Shown: positions 44,022 through 54,897 of the stretch, one piece after another | Layout of the letters: each line of letters opens with the position of its first letter | Position numbering within the stretch: the first letter of the stretch is position 1 | NCBI RefSeq assembly: GCF_000208745.1 | Contig: NC_030851.1 | Coordinates: 21,904,635 to 21,968,634 of the forward strand | Length of the DNA stretch: 64,000 nucleotides | Origin: Theobroma cacao | Taxonomy: Eukaryota > Streptophyta > Magnoliopsida > Malvales > Malvaceae | Direction of reading: 5' to 3' | Notes under the pieces: model-generated | The model's database searches: none | The model's input: only the letters and a program-made list of their open reading frames with translations | What the model was told of the DNA's origin: nothing | Program-made: the position numbers and the translations under genes

Positions 44022-46506
44022 TGTGAGACCTTGACCTTTATAGACTCATAGTTAGTAAAATACGCGATATCCCTGATCAGGGGTAATTTCGTCATTTCTT
44101 TAGTAAGCCCATAAAAGTAAGATTTTAAATAATATTATAGCCTAAGTAGGCATAAGGCATAAATGGATGTTGAAATTAAGGGTAAAATGGAAAGGAAACA
44201 AATTTTATGATTTTCACGGTAGGGGCAAAATGGTCATTTTTCACCCCAGGTTATAATTTTAAGTTTTCATGAACCCGAGTATGTCTAGACTATTATGGAC
44301 CTTGTCCCAGTGTAAAGGAGTAAAAAGATTTCATAAAGGGTTGGAGGAGAGTAAGTTAATTGGTGGAGGGGCAATTTCATAATTTAAGTGTAATGGATAA
44401 GATTTGCTATAAATATCTTTCTTCCAACAACTTCTTCTCCCACTTTCCAGCAGCTCTTTCTTTTTCCTCCTTCTATATGGAGCTTGCATAATTTTCTTTC
44501 TCTAGCTCTAGTTTTCATACCTTTGTGCCCTTTTGACTAGAACCCTTGTATTCTTTCACTCTCTCTCCTTAAAACCCTTGAAAAATCTTATTTGCACACT
44601 TTCTCTCACTAGTTGGGCATTTTAGAGAGAGAAAGAGAGAATTACCTCATTTGTTTAGAAGCTATTGGAAGAGAATTCGACTACAAAGGAACCCTAGGGT
44701 AAGTGATGAACTAAGCTTGGTATTTAGCTGTGGATAATGGCTAGTAATTGGGACTATGAGCTATTTTATTGTTGAGGATCTTCATCCACTTTATAGTGCT
44801 TAAGATAGTGAACATAGATAGCCATTTAAAGTGGCTAACTAAAGGATAGCTTTTAGGGTTTACAGTATGTGAATTGACCTATTACTGTTGCTAATGTGAT
44901 TCTAGGTTCTAACAAAGCCCTATCATCCCAATTGGATCATTAGGGGAATTAGAGTCAACTAAAGGCTCAACAATATACCGGTGAGTGGATTGCCTATCAA
45001 AATCATTTTGGGAATATGACCGTTTTTTACAAAGTATTTCAATGATTCTATACAACTTTTGTTAAAACAAGTGCCTTGGGAACAAGCCTTTGATAAATCA
45101 ATTTTATGTTATGACATGTGGTTATCATGGATCTCTATGCTGCAGCATTATGTTGATATACATATATGTTTGAATATAGTGTTGTGTAATTATATTGACT
45201 CGGTTATGTGCAAGTAGGGAGTGCACATAAGCCGAGGATGACCCGATTATGTGCGAGTAGGGAGTGCGCATAACCAGGTGATGACCCAGCCTTGTGCTAG
45301 TAGGGAGTACGCATGAGCTGCTGATGATGATGATGTGATGGTGTGCACGATGATGATGGGTATACATATACACATATACATATGTAAATATGTGTGTTAT
45401 AGGAAATTAATGAGTAATGGTATATGGTTGTAATCCATGTGAAACTTGACATGTTAAACTTTGGAAAATAGTTATGCGTTTCATGTTGGTTTGGACATTT
45501 CAGCAGGGTGGTTTTTCTTTGGGAAGAAGGGCAAATTTTTCATTGGTGCCCTGTTTCTCGCTGCAGCGAGAATCATTTTCGCTGCAGCTAGAAACTCTCG
45601 GGTTTGGAGGGGTAGACTGGAGAAAACTCGCTGCAGCGAGAATGACACTGTAGCTTCTCACTGCAGCGAGAAACTTTCTGTTTCTGGGTCACAATTTCGC
45701 TGCAACGAGATTGAATCTTGCTGCAACGAAAAACTTTATGTTTTGTCTCCTATCTTGTTCAATTGCTGCCTTGTTTTTCACTTCTTTGCTACCATATCTA
45801 AGCATGGACTTCCAACATTAAGGACTAAATGAGTTAAGTTTAAAACGAGGAGGTTTAGTGAGAAACCCTTGGCCAGTTGAGATTCGTTGTCGTATTTGAC
45901 TTGCTTGCGTATCATTGAAGCTTTCATTCTTCAAATGGTTCATTATATATGGGTTCATGATTTTCAAATGATTAATCATTTAAGGGCTTGATGAGGGGTT
46001 TTTAATATGAATGGAACTAAATTGCATTGTTTTGAAACAAATGCATCACGATTTTAAATTCTCCTTTGTTGTTGCTTGTTCCCTTTCTTGTTCACTCATT
46101 AGGTTTATACTCACCGTTTTCAACTTCATGTTTTCAGATCACGAGGTAGTTGGTAATTAGGTCGAGGTGCCCTTGTAGACTCGACTATTGGTAGGTGTCG
46201 AGGCAATCAGTAGTTGTACATTCGTCGAGTTTCTCCGCTAGACATCGAGTCTCTTTTTGATATGTATAGACAACTTAATGTAAATTATTAGAATACATGT
46301 TGTAGACAATGTATGTATATTTTAAATGAGTAATGCCAGTACGAGTTGGTAATGTCTATCACTATTTTGATTTTAAGTTATAAAATGTGACTCAACGATA
46401 TTTGATGGAATGATGAGTAGGATAAATAGATAGGCTTGCTTGGGCTTAATGGACTACGTCCATTAGGCCCTTGCGTCGGTCATGGCCCAGAATTTGGATC
46501 GTGACA
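44022..46506 (+). mobile_element. solo LTR of the chromovirus family inside gag
   Basis: It runs from TGTGAGACC to ATCGTGACA, 2485 bp, collinear with the LTR at 29127. The TATA box is at 44408-44415. It holds three 43-bp repeats (45194-45322) and six TCTCGCTGCAGCGAGA-type motifs between 45556 and 45732. Flanks are CTTAT (44017-44021) and CTAAC (46507-46511), a 3-of-5 match; treating them as a decayed duplication restores the gag frame. The 123-codon ORF at 45461-45832 reads through the palindromes and is not a gene. Confidence 0.88.
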
Positions 46507-47500
46507 CTAACACTCACGATGATAAGTTGTTGATCCACTATTTCTAGGATAGCTTTACAAGATCAGCCATCTGAGAGTACAACAAGCTGGATAGAAGTCA
46601 TGTGCATTCACTGAAAGACTTCGCACGAGCATTCATAGCTTAGTATAGACATGCAGTAGACATGGCTCTAGATCGTTTGACCTTCCAAAACATGAAGAAG
46701 AAAGCTACTGAGGGCTTCAAAGACTATGCTCGAAGGTGGAGAGATATTGCCTCACAAGTCCAACCACCATTGACTGAGAAAGAAATAATAGTCATGTTTG
46801 TTACACTCTGAAGCCCTAAAACTATGAAGGATTGATCGAAAATGCCACCAAAAACTTTGCAGATATGGTTTTGTCAGGGGAAATAATTGAAGCTGCAATT
46901 AAGAATGGTAAGATGGAAGAAGGAGACACCACCAATGCTAAAAAAGGAGGTGTGGCAAAGAAAACAGAAGTTGAATCTCAAGCGGTTACAGTTGAAGGGC
47001 CTCAAGCTAGAGCATACAATCCATATCAACCTTATCTCCCTTACCAACCCTACTATCCTATCTCAAACAATATTTCTCAAAACCCTTACCAATGTGCCCC
47101 ATAATTAGCTTTCCAAACAAATGTCTAAGCTTTGTCATCAACCCCACCAACCTAATCCACTACTCGACCATATAATGCTAGGGAACCCAAAAATACTCTA
47201 AAGAAATTTGACCTTATCCCCATATCTTACACAGCTCTACTTTAACAACTAATTAAGCCTCATCTCTTGGCAAAAGTTCACTTAGAACCTTTGAAACCAC
47301 TTTACCCAAAATGGTATGATGTCAATGCTTAATGTGATTACCACTATGGAATTCAAGGTCACTTAATAGAGAATTGCATAGCCTTGTAACGTAAGGTGCA
47401 AGGTTTGGTTAGGATTGGATTTTTGAACTTTGCAAAGAAGCTTGAGCCAAATGTGAATGAAACCCTTTGCCCAATCACTCAGGGACATCTATGAATGTTA

Positions 47501-48254
47501 TGGGAAATGAGGTAGCTCAATACATCAAATAGAATGTAAGCAAGGTTTAAACCTCAATGGGGGAAATGTACGAAGATTTAGTCAATGCTGGTATGATTCA
47601 ACATATTTGGATCGATCAAAGTCTCAAATATCTAAGATACTATTCCAAGCATGCATATAGGTACCATATGGGAATCAATGGACACTCTATTCAAGAATGT
47701 GGAGCATTTCTCAAAAAGTAAAAGAAATGATGGATTTATCCAAAATTGACTTTTTTGAAGAATGTGAGGAAAACACAATAAACATAATAATAGAAAATTC
47801 ATGTCCTTATACTACCCTTAAGGCTTTGACTATTTATTATGAAGAGGAGACAAATTTAGAAGTTAATAAGCTCACTAATGTTATTAAGCTAGTGGTGACT
47901 ATTGAAATCCCTAGCCTTTTCTCTTATCAAAGCAGTAAGGTAGTCACTCATAAATACGATACAAAATCATCTCATAGAAGATATTTAATTGTCTACCTCA
48001 AGATGGAAAACTTCTTGCATAACTGATGCTGGAAGAAAAACTCGGAGTGGGAGATGTTATACCTTGAGCTACTTGAAAAGGCAAAAAAAGTGAAGGTGAC
48101 AAATGAGAATCAAAGGCCAAAAACTCTACCAAGAAGGTAAGCAAGTAAGCTTATAGTAGTATAAGATGACGAACACAAGAAACTAATCATCGAGAAAGAA
48201 ACTTGCGAATTTCCTAAGTTTCTCAAGCATAGCGAATACAATGTAGTAGAGCAG
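47501..48254 (+). mobile_element. Ogre/Tat internal region between gag and protease
   Basis: A degenerate coding stretch continues here, with HSIQECGAFLKKVKEMMDLSKIDF-like wording around 47685-47758 spread over two frames and an open piece at 47697-48026. In Ogre/Tat elements, as I recall, a Cys/His-containing linker lies between gag and protease. No catalytic motif is present. Confidence 0.45.
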
Positions 48255-48800
48255 TTGAATTGGATGCCAGCTCACATATCGCTTCTATCTCTACTTTTAA
48301 GCTTTGAGCTTCATCAAAATGCCTTGTTTAGAATACTCAATCAAGATCATGTGCCACATAACATATCAATCAAGAATTTGGACCAGATTATAGGTAACAT
48401 TATTGCAACAAACTTCATAACCTTTAATGATGATAAGATCTCACCAGATGGTAGAGGACATAATAAAGCACTCCATATAATCACCAAGTGTAAAGACCAT
48501 ATTATAGCTAGGGTCCTTATCGATAATGGCTCCTTATTGAATGTTAAGCCAATGACCACATTAGCTAAGCTACCTGTAGACATGTCTTACATGCAAAAAA
48601 GTCACATGATTGTAAGGGCTTTTGATGGAACAAGATAAAAGGTAATTAGGAACATAGAGGTGCTAATACAAATTGGCCCTTGCATCTTTACCATCAAATT
48701 CCAAGTCATGGACATTACATCTTCATGTAGTTGCCTACTGTGATGACCATGGATACACATGGCTGGTGCAATACCATTATCTCTACACCAAAAAGTCTAG
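48255..48800 (+). pseudogene. Ogre/Tat aspartic protease
   Basis: The central part reads NKALHIITKCKDHIIARVLI then DNGSLLNV, with the catalytic Asp-Asn-Gly at 48522-48530, then LAKLPVDMSYM and IVRAFDGTR before a stop at 48636-48638. The reading resumes as IEVLIQIGPCIFTIKF and a degenerate end. A retropepsin normally has DTG or DSG. The DNG form is one I recall for Tat/Ogre gypsy proteases, so it is probably a lineage trait rather than damage. The protease would process the polyprotein. The copy is broken by the stop and later frame changes. Confidence 0.72.
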
Positions 48801-49310
48801 TTCATAGTGGATAATCAGTTGATAATAGTTTCAGGTGAAGAAGACATCTTTGTCACTCAACCACCATCAACCTCTTACATTGAGAATGCAAAAAAAACAT
48901 TGGATTGTTCTTTTAGATCTTTTGAAGTTGTCAATGCTACTTATGTAAGTGAATGATTTATGATACCTACTCCGCGATTATCGAAAAATTCGAATATGAT
49001 ATTCAAGCAAACTGTGGGGAAAGGATGTCATGCTGGTTTTGGACTTGGCAAAAAATTGCAAGAAATCAAAAAAACCAATGTTACAAAAGAAAAATGAGGA
49101 ATACTTTGGTCTCGGGTATAGACCCACAAAGGAAGAAAATGTGAAGATGATAGTTGTGAAAAAAAGAAGAAGATTGGATAGTTTCCAAGGCACTAAGCTA
49201 GAAACTAAAAGATTGGATATCCCTCATTTGAATGAAACCTTTCGTTTAGTTGGCTATGCTAGGAACAACATGATTAGAGCATCAACAAAGCAAACTAACA
49301 AAAATTGAAG
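48801..49310 (+). pseudogene. Ogre/Tat segment after protease with G-patch-like motif
   Basis: At about 49013-49065 one frame reads VGKGCHAGFGLGKKLQ, a Gly-rich G-patch-like motif. After a frameshift another frame gives KKNEEYFGLGYRPTKEENVK (about 49087-49146) and a basic stretch, KKRRRLD. The pair 'GxGLGK ... FGLGYxP' recurs between protease and reverse transcriptase in Tat-type gypsy elements as I recall. G-patch segments bind RNA or helicases in other proteins. The reverse transcriptase expected downstream is absent: recognisable element sequence stops near 49308. Confidence 0.55.
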
Positions 49311-49334
49311 TAAAATAAATTGAAGCAAATTTAA

Positions 49335-49690
49335 GCTCATCTTTAGAGCAAATTTATTTACTAGCCTTCTACTTGATAACCACACATCAATTATAACAAT
49401 CACTGATTTTAACCCTTGAGCTAATTCAATCACCTTTTTTTTTTAATTATTGGGATCTCACAGTCACTTAATTGAAATCAAAACTAGCTCTCTCTAAGCT
49501 GCTACACACATATTCAACGCATATTCGCATATAAAATATTTCGAAAACCCAACACCATTTATATATATGGGCATGACAAGCTCAATTAACATAGTGCACT
49601 TACCCCCGTGCACATAAGTATTGGTTTACACCTCCCTCAATGCTTAGATTTATAAACTCCAAATGAATTATAACAATCACTATTCATTCT
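49335..49690 (-). repeat. copy of the LINE 3' region (repeat of 61528-61880)
   Basis: About 350 bp match 61528-61880 in the same orientation: AAGCTCATC.TTAGAGCA, TGGGATCTCA, ATTCGCATATAAAATATTT, CCATTTATATATGG-like and TTGGTTTACACCTCCCTCAA blocks in the same order. The other copy lies directly after the LINE RNase H region, so this may be a 5'-truncated LINE end. A poly-A tail is not evident. Confidence 0.6.
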
Positions 49691-50148
49691 AGTCAAATTA
49701 CACCCCTTAGTACTATTATTGCACGTGCTCCTTTATGTCGATCTAAAATACATTCCATAGTCATCTAATTTTCCTCCCATTGACAATCATGGGCTCAAAA
49801 TATAGCTTCACCAAATGAGTAAGTTATTATGGTCCTATTAGTCCAGGTTCACTTTCCTCCATCCTTTGTCGGAGGGATACGTCATTATAGTAACCGTTCA
49901 TTAGAAGAATTTGCTTTAAAATCTTTCTGACAATAGTTCATGTCTCAAGTGGCATCTCAAACCCAAACAACGGCAACACTTATAACCTTTATATGACATT
50001 AGTAATAGGTAGATTACTAGGAATAGGAGTTCATACAGCCTCTTGTCTATGACTTGTGCTACAGTCAGAAATCATAAACAAGACTCTACACTAACTCTGA
50101 CAACTCCGCTGACTGACACAAGAGTTCCTAGGACTCGACTAAACCTAG
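49691..50148 (-). mobile_element. 5' internal sequence of a minus-strand chromovirus, truncated
   Basis: Read on the minus strand it continues from the primer site with CCTAGG and GTTTAG blocks like those after the primer site at 31836. No gag motif is recognisable before it meets the LINE-like repeat at 49690. Confidence 0.45.
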
Positions 50149-50160
50149 GCTTTGATACCA
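50149..50160 (-). other. primer-binding site (tRNA-Met type), minus strand
   Basis: On the minus strand it reads TGGTATCAAAGC, one change from TGGTATCAGAGC, four bases from the LTR end. This shows that the adjacent LTR is a 5' LTR in minus orientation. Confidence 0.75.
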
Positions 50161-50164
50161 CGTT

Positions 50165-52778
50165 TGTCATAGCCCAATTCCCGAGCCATGACCAGCGCAA
50201 GGGCCCAGTAGGGTTATCATTCTTCAACCCTAACTAACAGGGGTAATCAATCAACATACAGAGTGCATAACAATCTCATAATTTACATTTCAGCAAATAT
50301 ATACATTGACAAGAGACCTTGACTATCAGCGAAGTGACTCTAGGCATGGGTGTCGCTACAGGATACCATGGTACCTACCAAATGGCGAATACAAATGGAC
50401 ACTTCAATCTAGGTCCCAACTACCTTTGAATTTGAAAACATGAAGTTAAAAAGAGTGAGTATAAACCCAGTGAGTGAACCTAAAAAAAGAACAAGCAAAC
50501 GATAGGAGAGCTTTTTGAAAACATGATGCACTTGTGTAAAAACAATGCAATTTTATATATTATCAACAAAACTCGATGCCGTGCTATTTTCCAACTCATT
50601 TTAAAACATTTAGGAAATTCAAACAAGGCAAGCATAACAGAGCAAATCTCACTGCAGCAGAAAGGCATTCTATAGCATATAGTACAATCACATTTTTTTA
50701 TTTTCATAACTTGTCTATACCATATATATATATATATATATATACATGTACACCGTCGCCGCCTTACTTAGCTCATGTGCACTCCCTACACACACAAGGC
50801 AATATCATCATGTGTACGAACATTTCAATATCATCACACGCACTCCCGTCTACATCATTATCGGTATGTGCACTCTCACACCGCAAACCACCGGCATTGT
50901 CACGTGCACTCCCTCACCGCACGTGCACGGTTATAGCTATTATACAACATTATTACTCAAAGCATAACACACATAGCCACATAATATAGGAACACATGGT
51001 TTCATTATATCACATATTTTACCACATAAAAATATTTCATCAAGGGCTTGTTCCCATGCAGGCTTTAAAGAAAAGCCTGATAAAACATTTTAGGTGATTC
51101 AATTAAATACGTATGCATTTATCCAAAACATTTTAATGCAAGTTCACTCATCTTATGATAGCGGGATATTACATCGCTATTAGTTCGGAGGCGTATCTAG
51201 CTATTTCTACTTGCCGGTCGCTCATTATTTCCTCTGGCACGCCACCACAGTCTACTATCTTTACTTTTGCACTTCTTAGCAACAAATCCAAATTCAATAA
51301 TCTTAGTGTTTATCATTCTCATTTTCCTCCTTATTCAAACATTACCATCATGTTAATAACCCATACTATGCTAGAATCACCACTTTTCCTTACTTAACAT
51401 TGCATATTCATATACATCTTGACACATGTTTAGCTAAGTTGCCTTTATCATTTGCTTGCATAATTCTTTAAATTATAAGTATCGGCAACTTGTTTATAAC
51501 ATCAAGTGCCCATTTCAACCTTTCCAATGATATTTATTCAAATTCATCATATATTTCTCAACATAAACTACATATATGGCAACAACAATCATTCTCACTT
51601 TTACTCAATTATTTCCAAGTTTATATGTATCATTATCTATCTAACTTTTAATACTTTGTTTCTCAATTCTCCATCCATAATATTCCTTTTTCATTTCTTT
51701 CAAACAACATGCCATACAAACTTAACAATTTTCAACTAGCTTATGCAAATAGATCCTTTCAACAACCATAATTCCTCACAATATTTAACCAACCGTAGGC
51801 TTTAAAACATAGTGTGAAGCTTCCCGCTTTCCTTTTCCACTTGAGTCCATCATGTACCCACGAGTTTATTAACTTGTATGTCACCAATTTTTTTCTAATC
51901 AAGCCAATCTTTGCTGCCACAAGACATTTCTCTTAGTCACTAACTCATTTTCAAAGATTACTCAAGCCAAAAACAAGAATCTTTACCTTTCTTTGCTTGA
52001 ACCACCAAAACCAAGCTTTTTTTCTTCTTTTCTCTCTTTTTCTTTCTCCTTTCTTTCTTTCCTTTCTCCTTTCTTTCAACTGATCTCATTTATTTTCTTT
52101 CCAAGAGTACATTTTTCCTTGCAAAACAAAGCCATTATTCCTTTCAAATGGATAGTGGTAAGGTGAAATAGCATGGAAGCTTGAAAATGGCGTGGAACAT
52201 GGAAGAGAAGAGGAAAATATCTTGTGGCTGGAGATAAGAAATAGCCATGGGATAAGGATGAAGAGTCAAACCTTTCTTTAGAAGTTTTACCAACTTAATG
52301 GCAAAATTACCATTTTACCCTCCAATGATTTCACCCTTTTTAATTGTATCCTCCCATAATTTTTTAATTCCAATTTCTTCCCATTTTTCTTCCTTAACAC
52401 TTGTATCAATTAAATATCAAGTTCATGCTTCAACATGGTGTCACCGAAATATTTAAATATTTACTTACCCGCGCTAGATTTAGTTAACAAAAACACGTGG
52501 GCCCCATTAACGTCATTCTTCTCCAAAATTTCCTCATTCTTCTTCTCCCCCACTTAGATTAACCATATACTCCTTTTTCATGAAAAATTTTGACACTGAA
52601 TAAAATATTAATATTTTAATATTATTTTATTCCAAAAATTTTCCACTTGCTCCTTGGCACCCAAAATATCTTATTATGCCCCAATTCACTTCCAAATCAC
52701 TTTTTATATCATAAATTGATCCTCAATTGATATCTGACAAGTTCTATTAATCAACATATCAAAGTACGGTGCGTTACA
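50165..52778 (-). repeat. chromovirus-family 5' LTR, minus strand
   Basis: The plus strand starts TGTCATAGCCC..CCATGACC and ends GTGCGTTACA. It is the reverse of the LTR family at 29127, with matching TGAGTATAAAC blocks, a (TA)n run at 50722-50744, GTGCACTCCC repeats at 50760-50930 and one TCTCACTGCAGCAGA motif at 50646. Flanks ACGTT and CTTTC do not match, so this is part of a rearranged or truncated element, not a clean solo LTR. CT-rich leader at 52020-52080. Confidence 0.75.
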
Positions 52779-54369
52779 CTTTCCAAGTGATATCATAATC
52801 AAATGGATTCCTTTTGGTGCTGACAAACATGAACACCTTTTTATGTGAAACAATCCTAGCCACTCAATCGCTTGGCCTCCAATGTTGCACACATGATTGC
52901 AACGGATCTTTCTCAAGGAGAAAGCTTTATCCCACGGGTTTGTGCTAGCAAGTGGACAATGATTTGTCCTCTTTTCTTTTTTGATTTTTAGCAAAGAATC
53001 AATGCAGAAGTTTTCTAAAAAACCCCTCTCAAGAATGGATGCACCGAAGAGAAAAAACAAACTATTAGTTTTTTTTTTTTGTTGCCTTAGAAAAAAGTGG
53101 TTATAATGTGATATTTATATCTAGGTTTATTTTATTAGACTTATTAAAATTTGCAAAACAAGTGTTTAATATTATAACAACTATAATATTTAACTAATGC
53201 CTAATTAAACTCTTTTAATTAGGTCCTTGGTAGTGAAAACCTAGAATTTCATTTAAGCTTAACTTAAATCTTCACACTCTCAATTTAATCCAAATTGCAA
53301 CCATTGTGTGTGACCCATTAGATTTCTAACATGTTGGCAACGAAATTGAATTATAATTTTACTAATTAATTAATTTAAATGAATCATATTCAATTTTAAA
53401 TTAACTAGTTCAATTCCATAGACCAAGATTGGCATCTAGTAATGCATAATGGTCACCCAATTGTTAGGAGAGCTAAAGGATTCTTTAACAATCTTTCAGT
53501 GTATAGTTTATCGATGTAATTCATTCCCTCATCATATATCCTAGAGATGATAAAAGCTTGGTGTAGTGCCTACTCTTATTGACCTCCATATTTGTTCTTG
53601 CAGTTAAATCATTAGCTTTATAGAGACTTATGAAACTCATTTCATAACCTCCTAATCACCTTGGCCAAGGATCTGATTAAGTTGACAAACCAAGAACTAA
53701 TGAGATATTTCCCCTTGAATCACTTGGGGTGATGATTCCTATCTTAACCACTCAATTGCCTTTATATGCTTCAAACTACACCCAAAAACATCCTGTTTTG
53801 GCATCCTTGGTTAGGCATCCGTAAGGGTGAAACGAAAGCATAGTACTCCACATACAAGACAACTTGGTGTCTCAAGTTTAGGGAGTAGTTACACAACTAA
53901 CACATGAGAAGTATTGCATAGACACTTGAGTAGGGTACTAAATGCACTTCTCATGGTGGGTCATGTTCAGTGAACTTGCTCTTCCAAGGTAAACAACCAC
54001 ATGCTAGTTCCAAGTATCTCTATACTTCAACCTATGAGAGCGGTTGTTTACTTCACAAGTAAGGAACATAACATGTGTAGATCTTTGAGCATATTAATAC
54101 CCCGTCTCCATAATACAATGATCAGGAACTTTTTGGAACAATGCTTTGATGCATAAAGACCTCATAATTGTATCCCAATACAATTCCTTTGCAAGGTATA
54201 TATAGTTCCATGGGCTTTATTTACATAAGTACAAAAAGTAATTAAATCACAAACTTATGGATAAAGAACTACCTTAATGTTGTTATGTATAACAAAATGT
54301 CATACATGAATATCTCAAAATTGCAATTCGCATGTAACCACAAATTGGCTTATAGGGTTTATACTAACA
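52779..54369 (-). repeat. copia 3' LTR, minus strand
   Basis: On the minus strand it starts TGTTAGTATAAACCC immediately after a polypurine tract and contains GAAGTATAGAGATACTTGGAA and AGCAAGTTCACTGAACATGA-type blocks, also found in the LTRs at 20373, 26929 and 3483. It is therefore a related subfamily. Its far end is cut at 52778 by the chromovirus LTR. Confidence 0.78.
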
Positions 54370-54382
54370 ATCTCCCACTTGC
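54370..54382 (-). other. polypurine tract of the minus-strand copia element
   Basis: On the minus strand GCAAGTGGGAGAT precedes TGTTAG, the LTR start. Confidence 0.82.
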
Positions 54383-54897
54383 AATAAAGCGAATCACCTA
54401 TGTATCTAATACCAATGTTCTTAACATGAGGATTATGCTTCTGTTGGGCCAGTGCTTTAGTGAGAGGATCAACAATATTTTCCTCAATGGGTAAAGGCTT
54501 TCTGCAAATGTCTCCTCTTCCAATGATCTCCTTGATCACATGGTAACACCGCAATACATGTTTAGATTTCTGATGAGACCTTGGTTCCTATGCTTGTGCA
54601 ATGGCTCCATTGTTATCACAATACAAAGATATTGGATAAAAAATGCTAAGAACCACATCTAGTTCAGTAATGAACTTCTTAATCCAAACTACCTCTTTCA
54701 TTGCGTTAAACGCAGAGATGTATTCGACCTTGGTTGTAAAATATGTAATTTTCTCTTGTTTGGAACTCTTCCAAGTTATTACACCTCCATTAAGCGTGAA
54801 AACAATCCACTTTGCAACTTGCTATCATCTTTGTCAATTCGATAGCTTGCATCTACATAACCCCTAACTTGGAGTTTGCCTCCTCCATACACCAGAA
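54383..54897 (-). pseudogene. pol: copia RNase H, C-terminal part of pol
   Basis: On the minus strand the translation gives LQVRGYVDASYRID, then GGVITWKSSKQEKITYF, then YISAFNAMKEVVWIKKF, YCDNNGAIAQA, a stop, then HQKSKHVLRCYHVIKEI and the C-terminal VDPLTKALAQQKHNPHV. These are the YxDADW, S..Q, E and CDN..A/KH blocks of copia RNase H. The usual acidic residues are mostly kept. A stop near 54590 and at least one frame change in the N-terminal half make it non-functional. Upstream pol would lie beyond the LTR inserted at 54898. It shows that autonomous relatives of the gag-only copia family exist here. Confidence 0.82.

Larger units (their letters stand above)
40487..47500 (+). pseudogene. 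gag: Ogre/Tat gag, split by two solo LTRs
   Basis: Three exon-like pieces remain: 40487-40540, 43496-44021 and 46512-47500. The proposed start is ATG at 40487 (MENEQSV). The first insertion (40541-43490, TSD AAGAC) and the second (44022-46506) each leave the reading frame unchanged when the LTR and one TSD copy are ignored. Recognisable blocks are LEERL..VERTDALGNIDV (about 43836-43890), MIPPKF and KYDGTKC, then HDDKLLIHYF, SHVHSLKDFARAF, RWRDIASQVQPPLTEKE and NFADMVLSGEIIEAAIKNG (46853-46909). A variant CX2HX5HX4C zinc motif lies at 47333-47377. Several stops (for example just before 46812) and frame changes are present. This gag group is typical of Tat/Ogre gypsy elements. Confidence 0.8.

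Noticed and set aside
45194..45322. CRISPR-like array
   Set aside because: The units are contiguous degenerate tandem repeats without unique spacers, in a plant LTR.
45461..45832. Plus-strand ORF of 123 codons in the solo LTR
   Set aside because: It reads through the TCTCGCTGCAGCGAGA repeats; the apparent repeated CSE words are a consequence of the palindromes, not of a protein family.
50480..52060. Several short plus and minus ORFs in 50480-51739
   Set aside because: They lie within an LTR and include the (TA)n run and GTGCACTCCC repeats. No protein family is recognisable.
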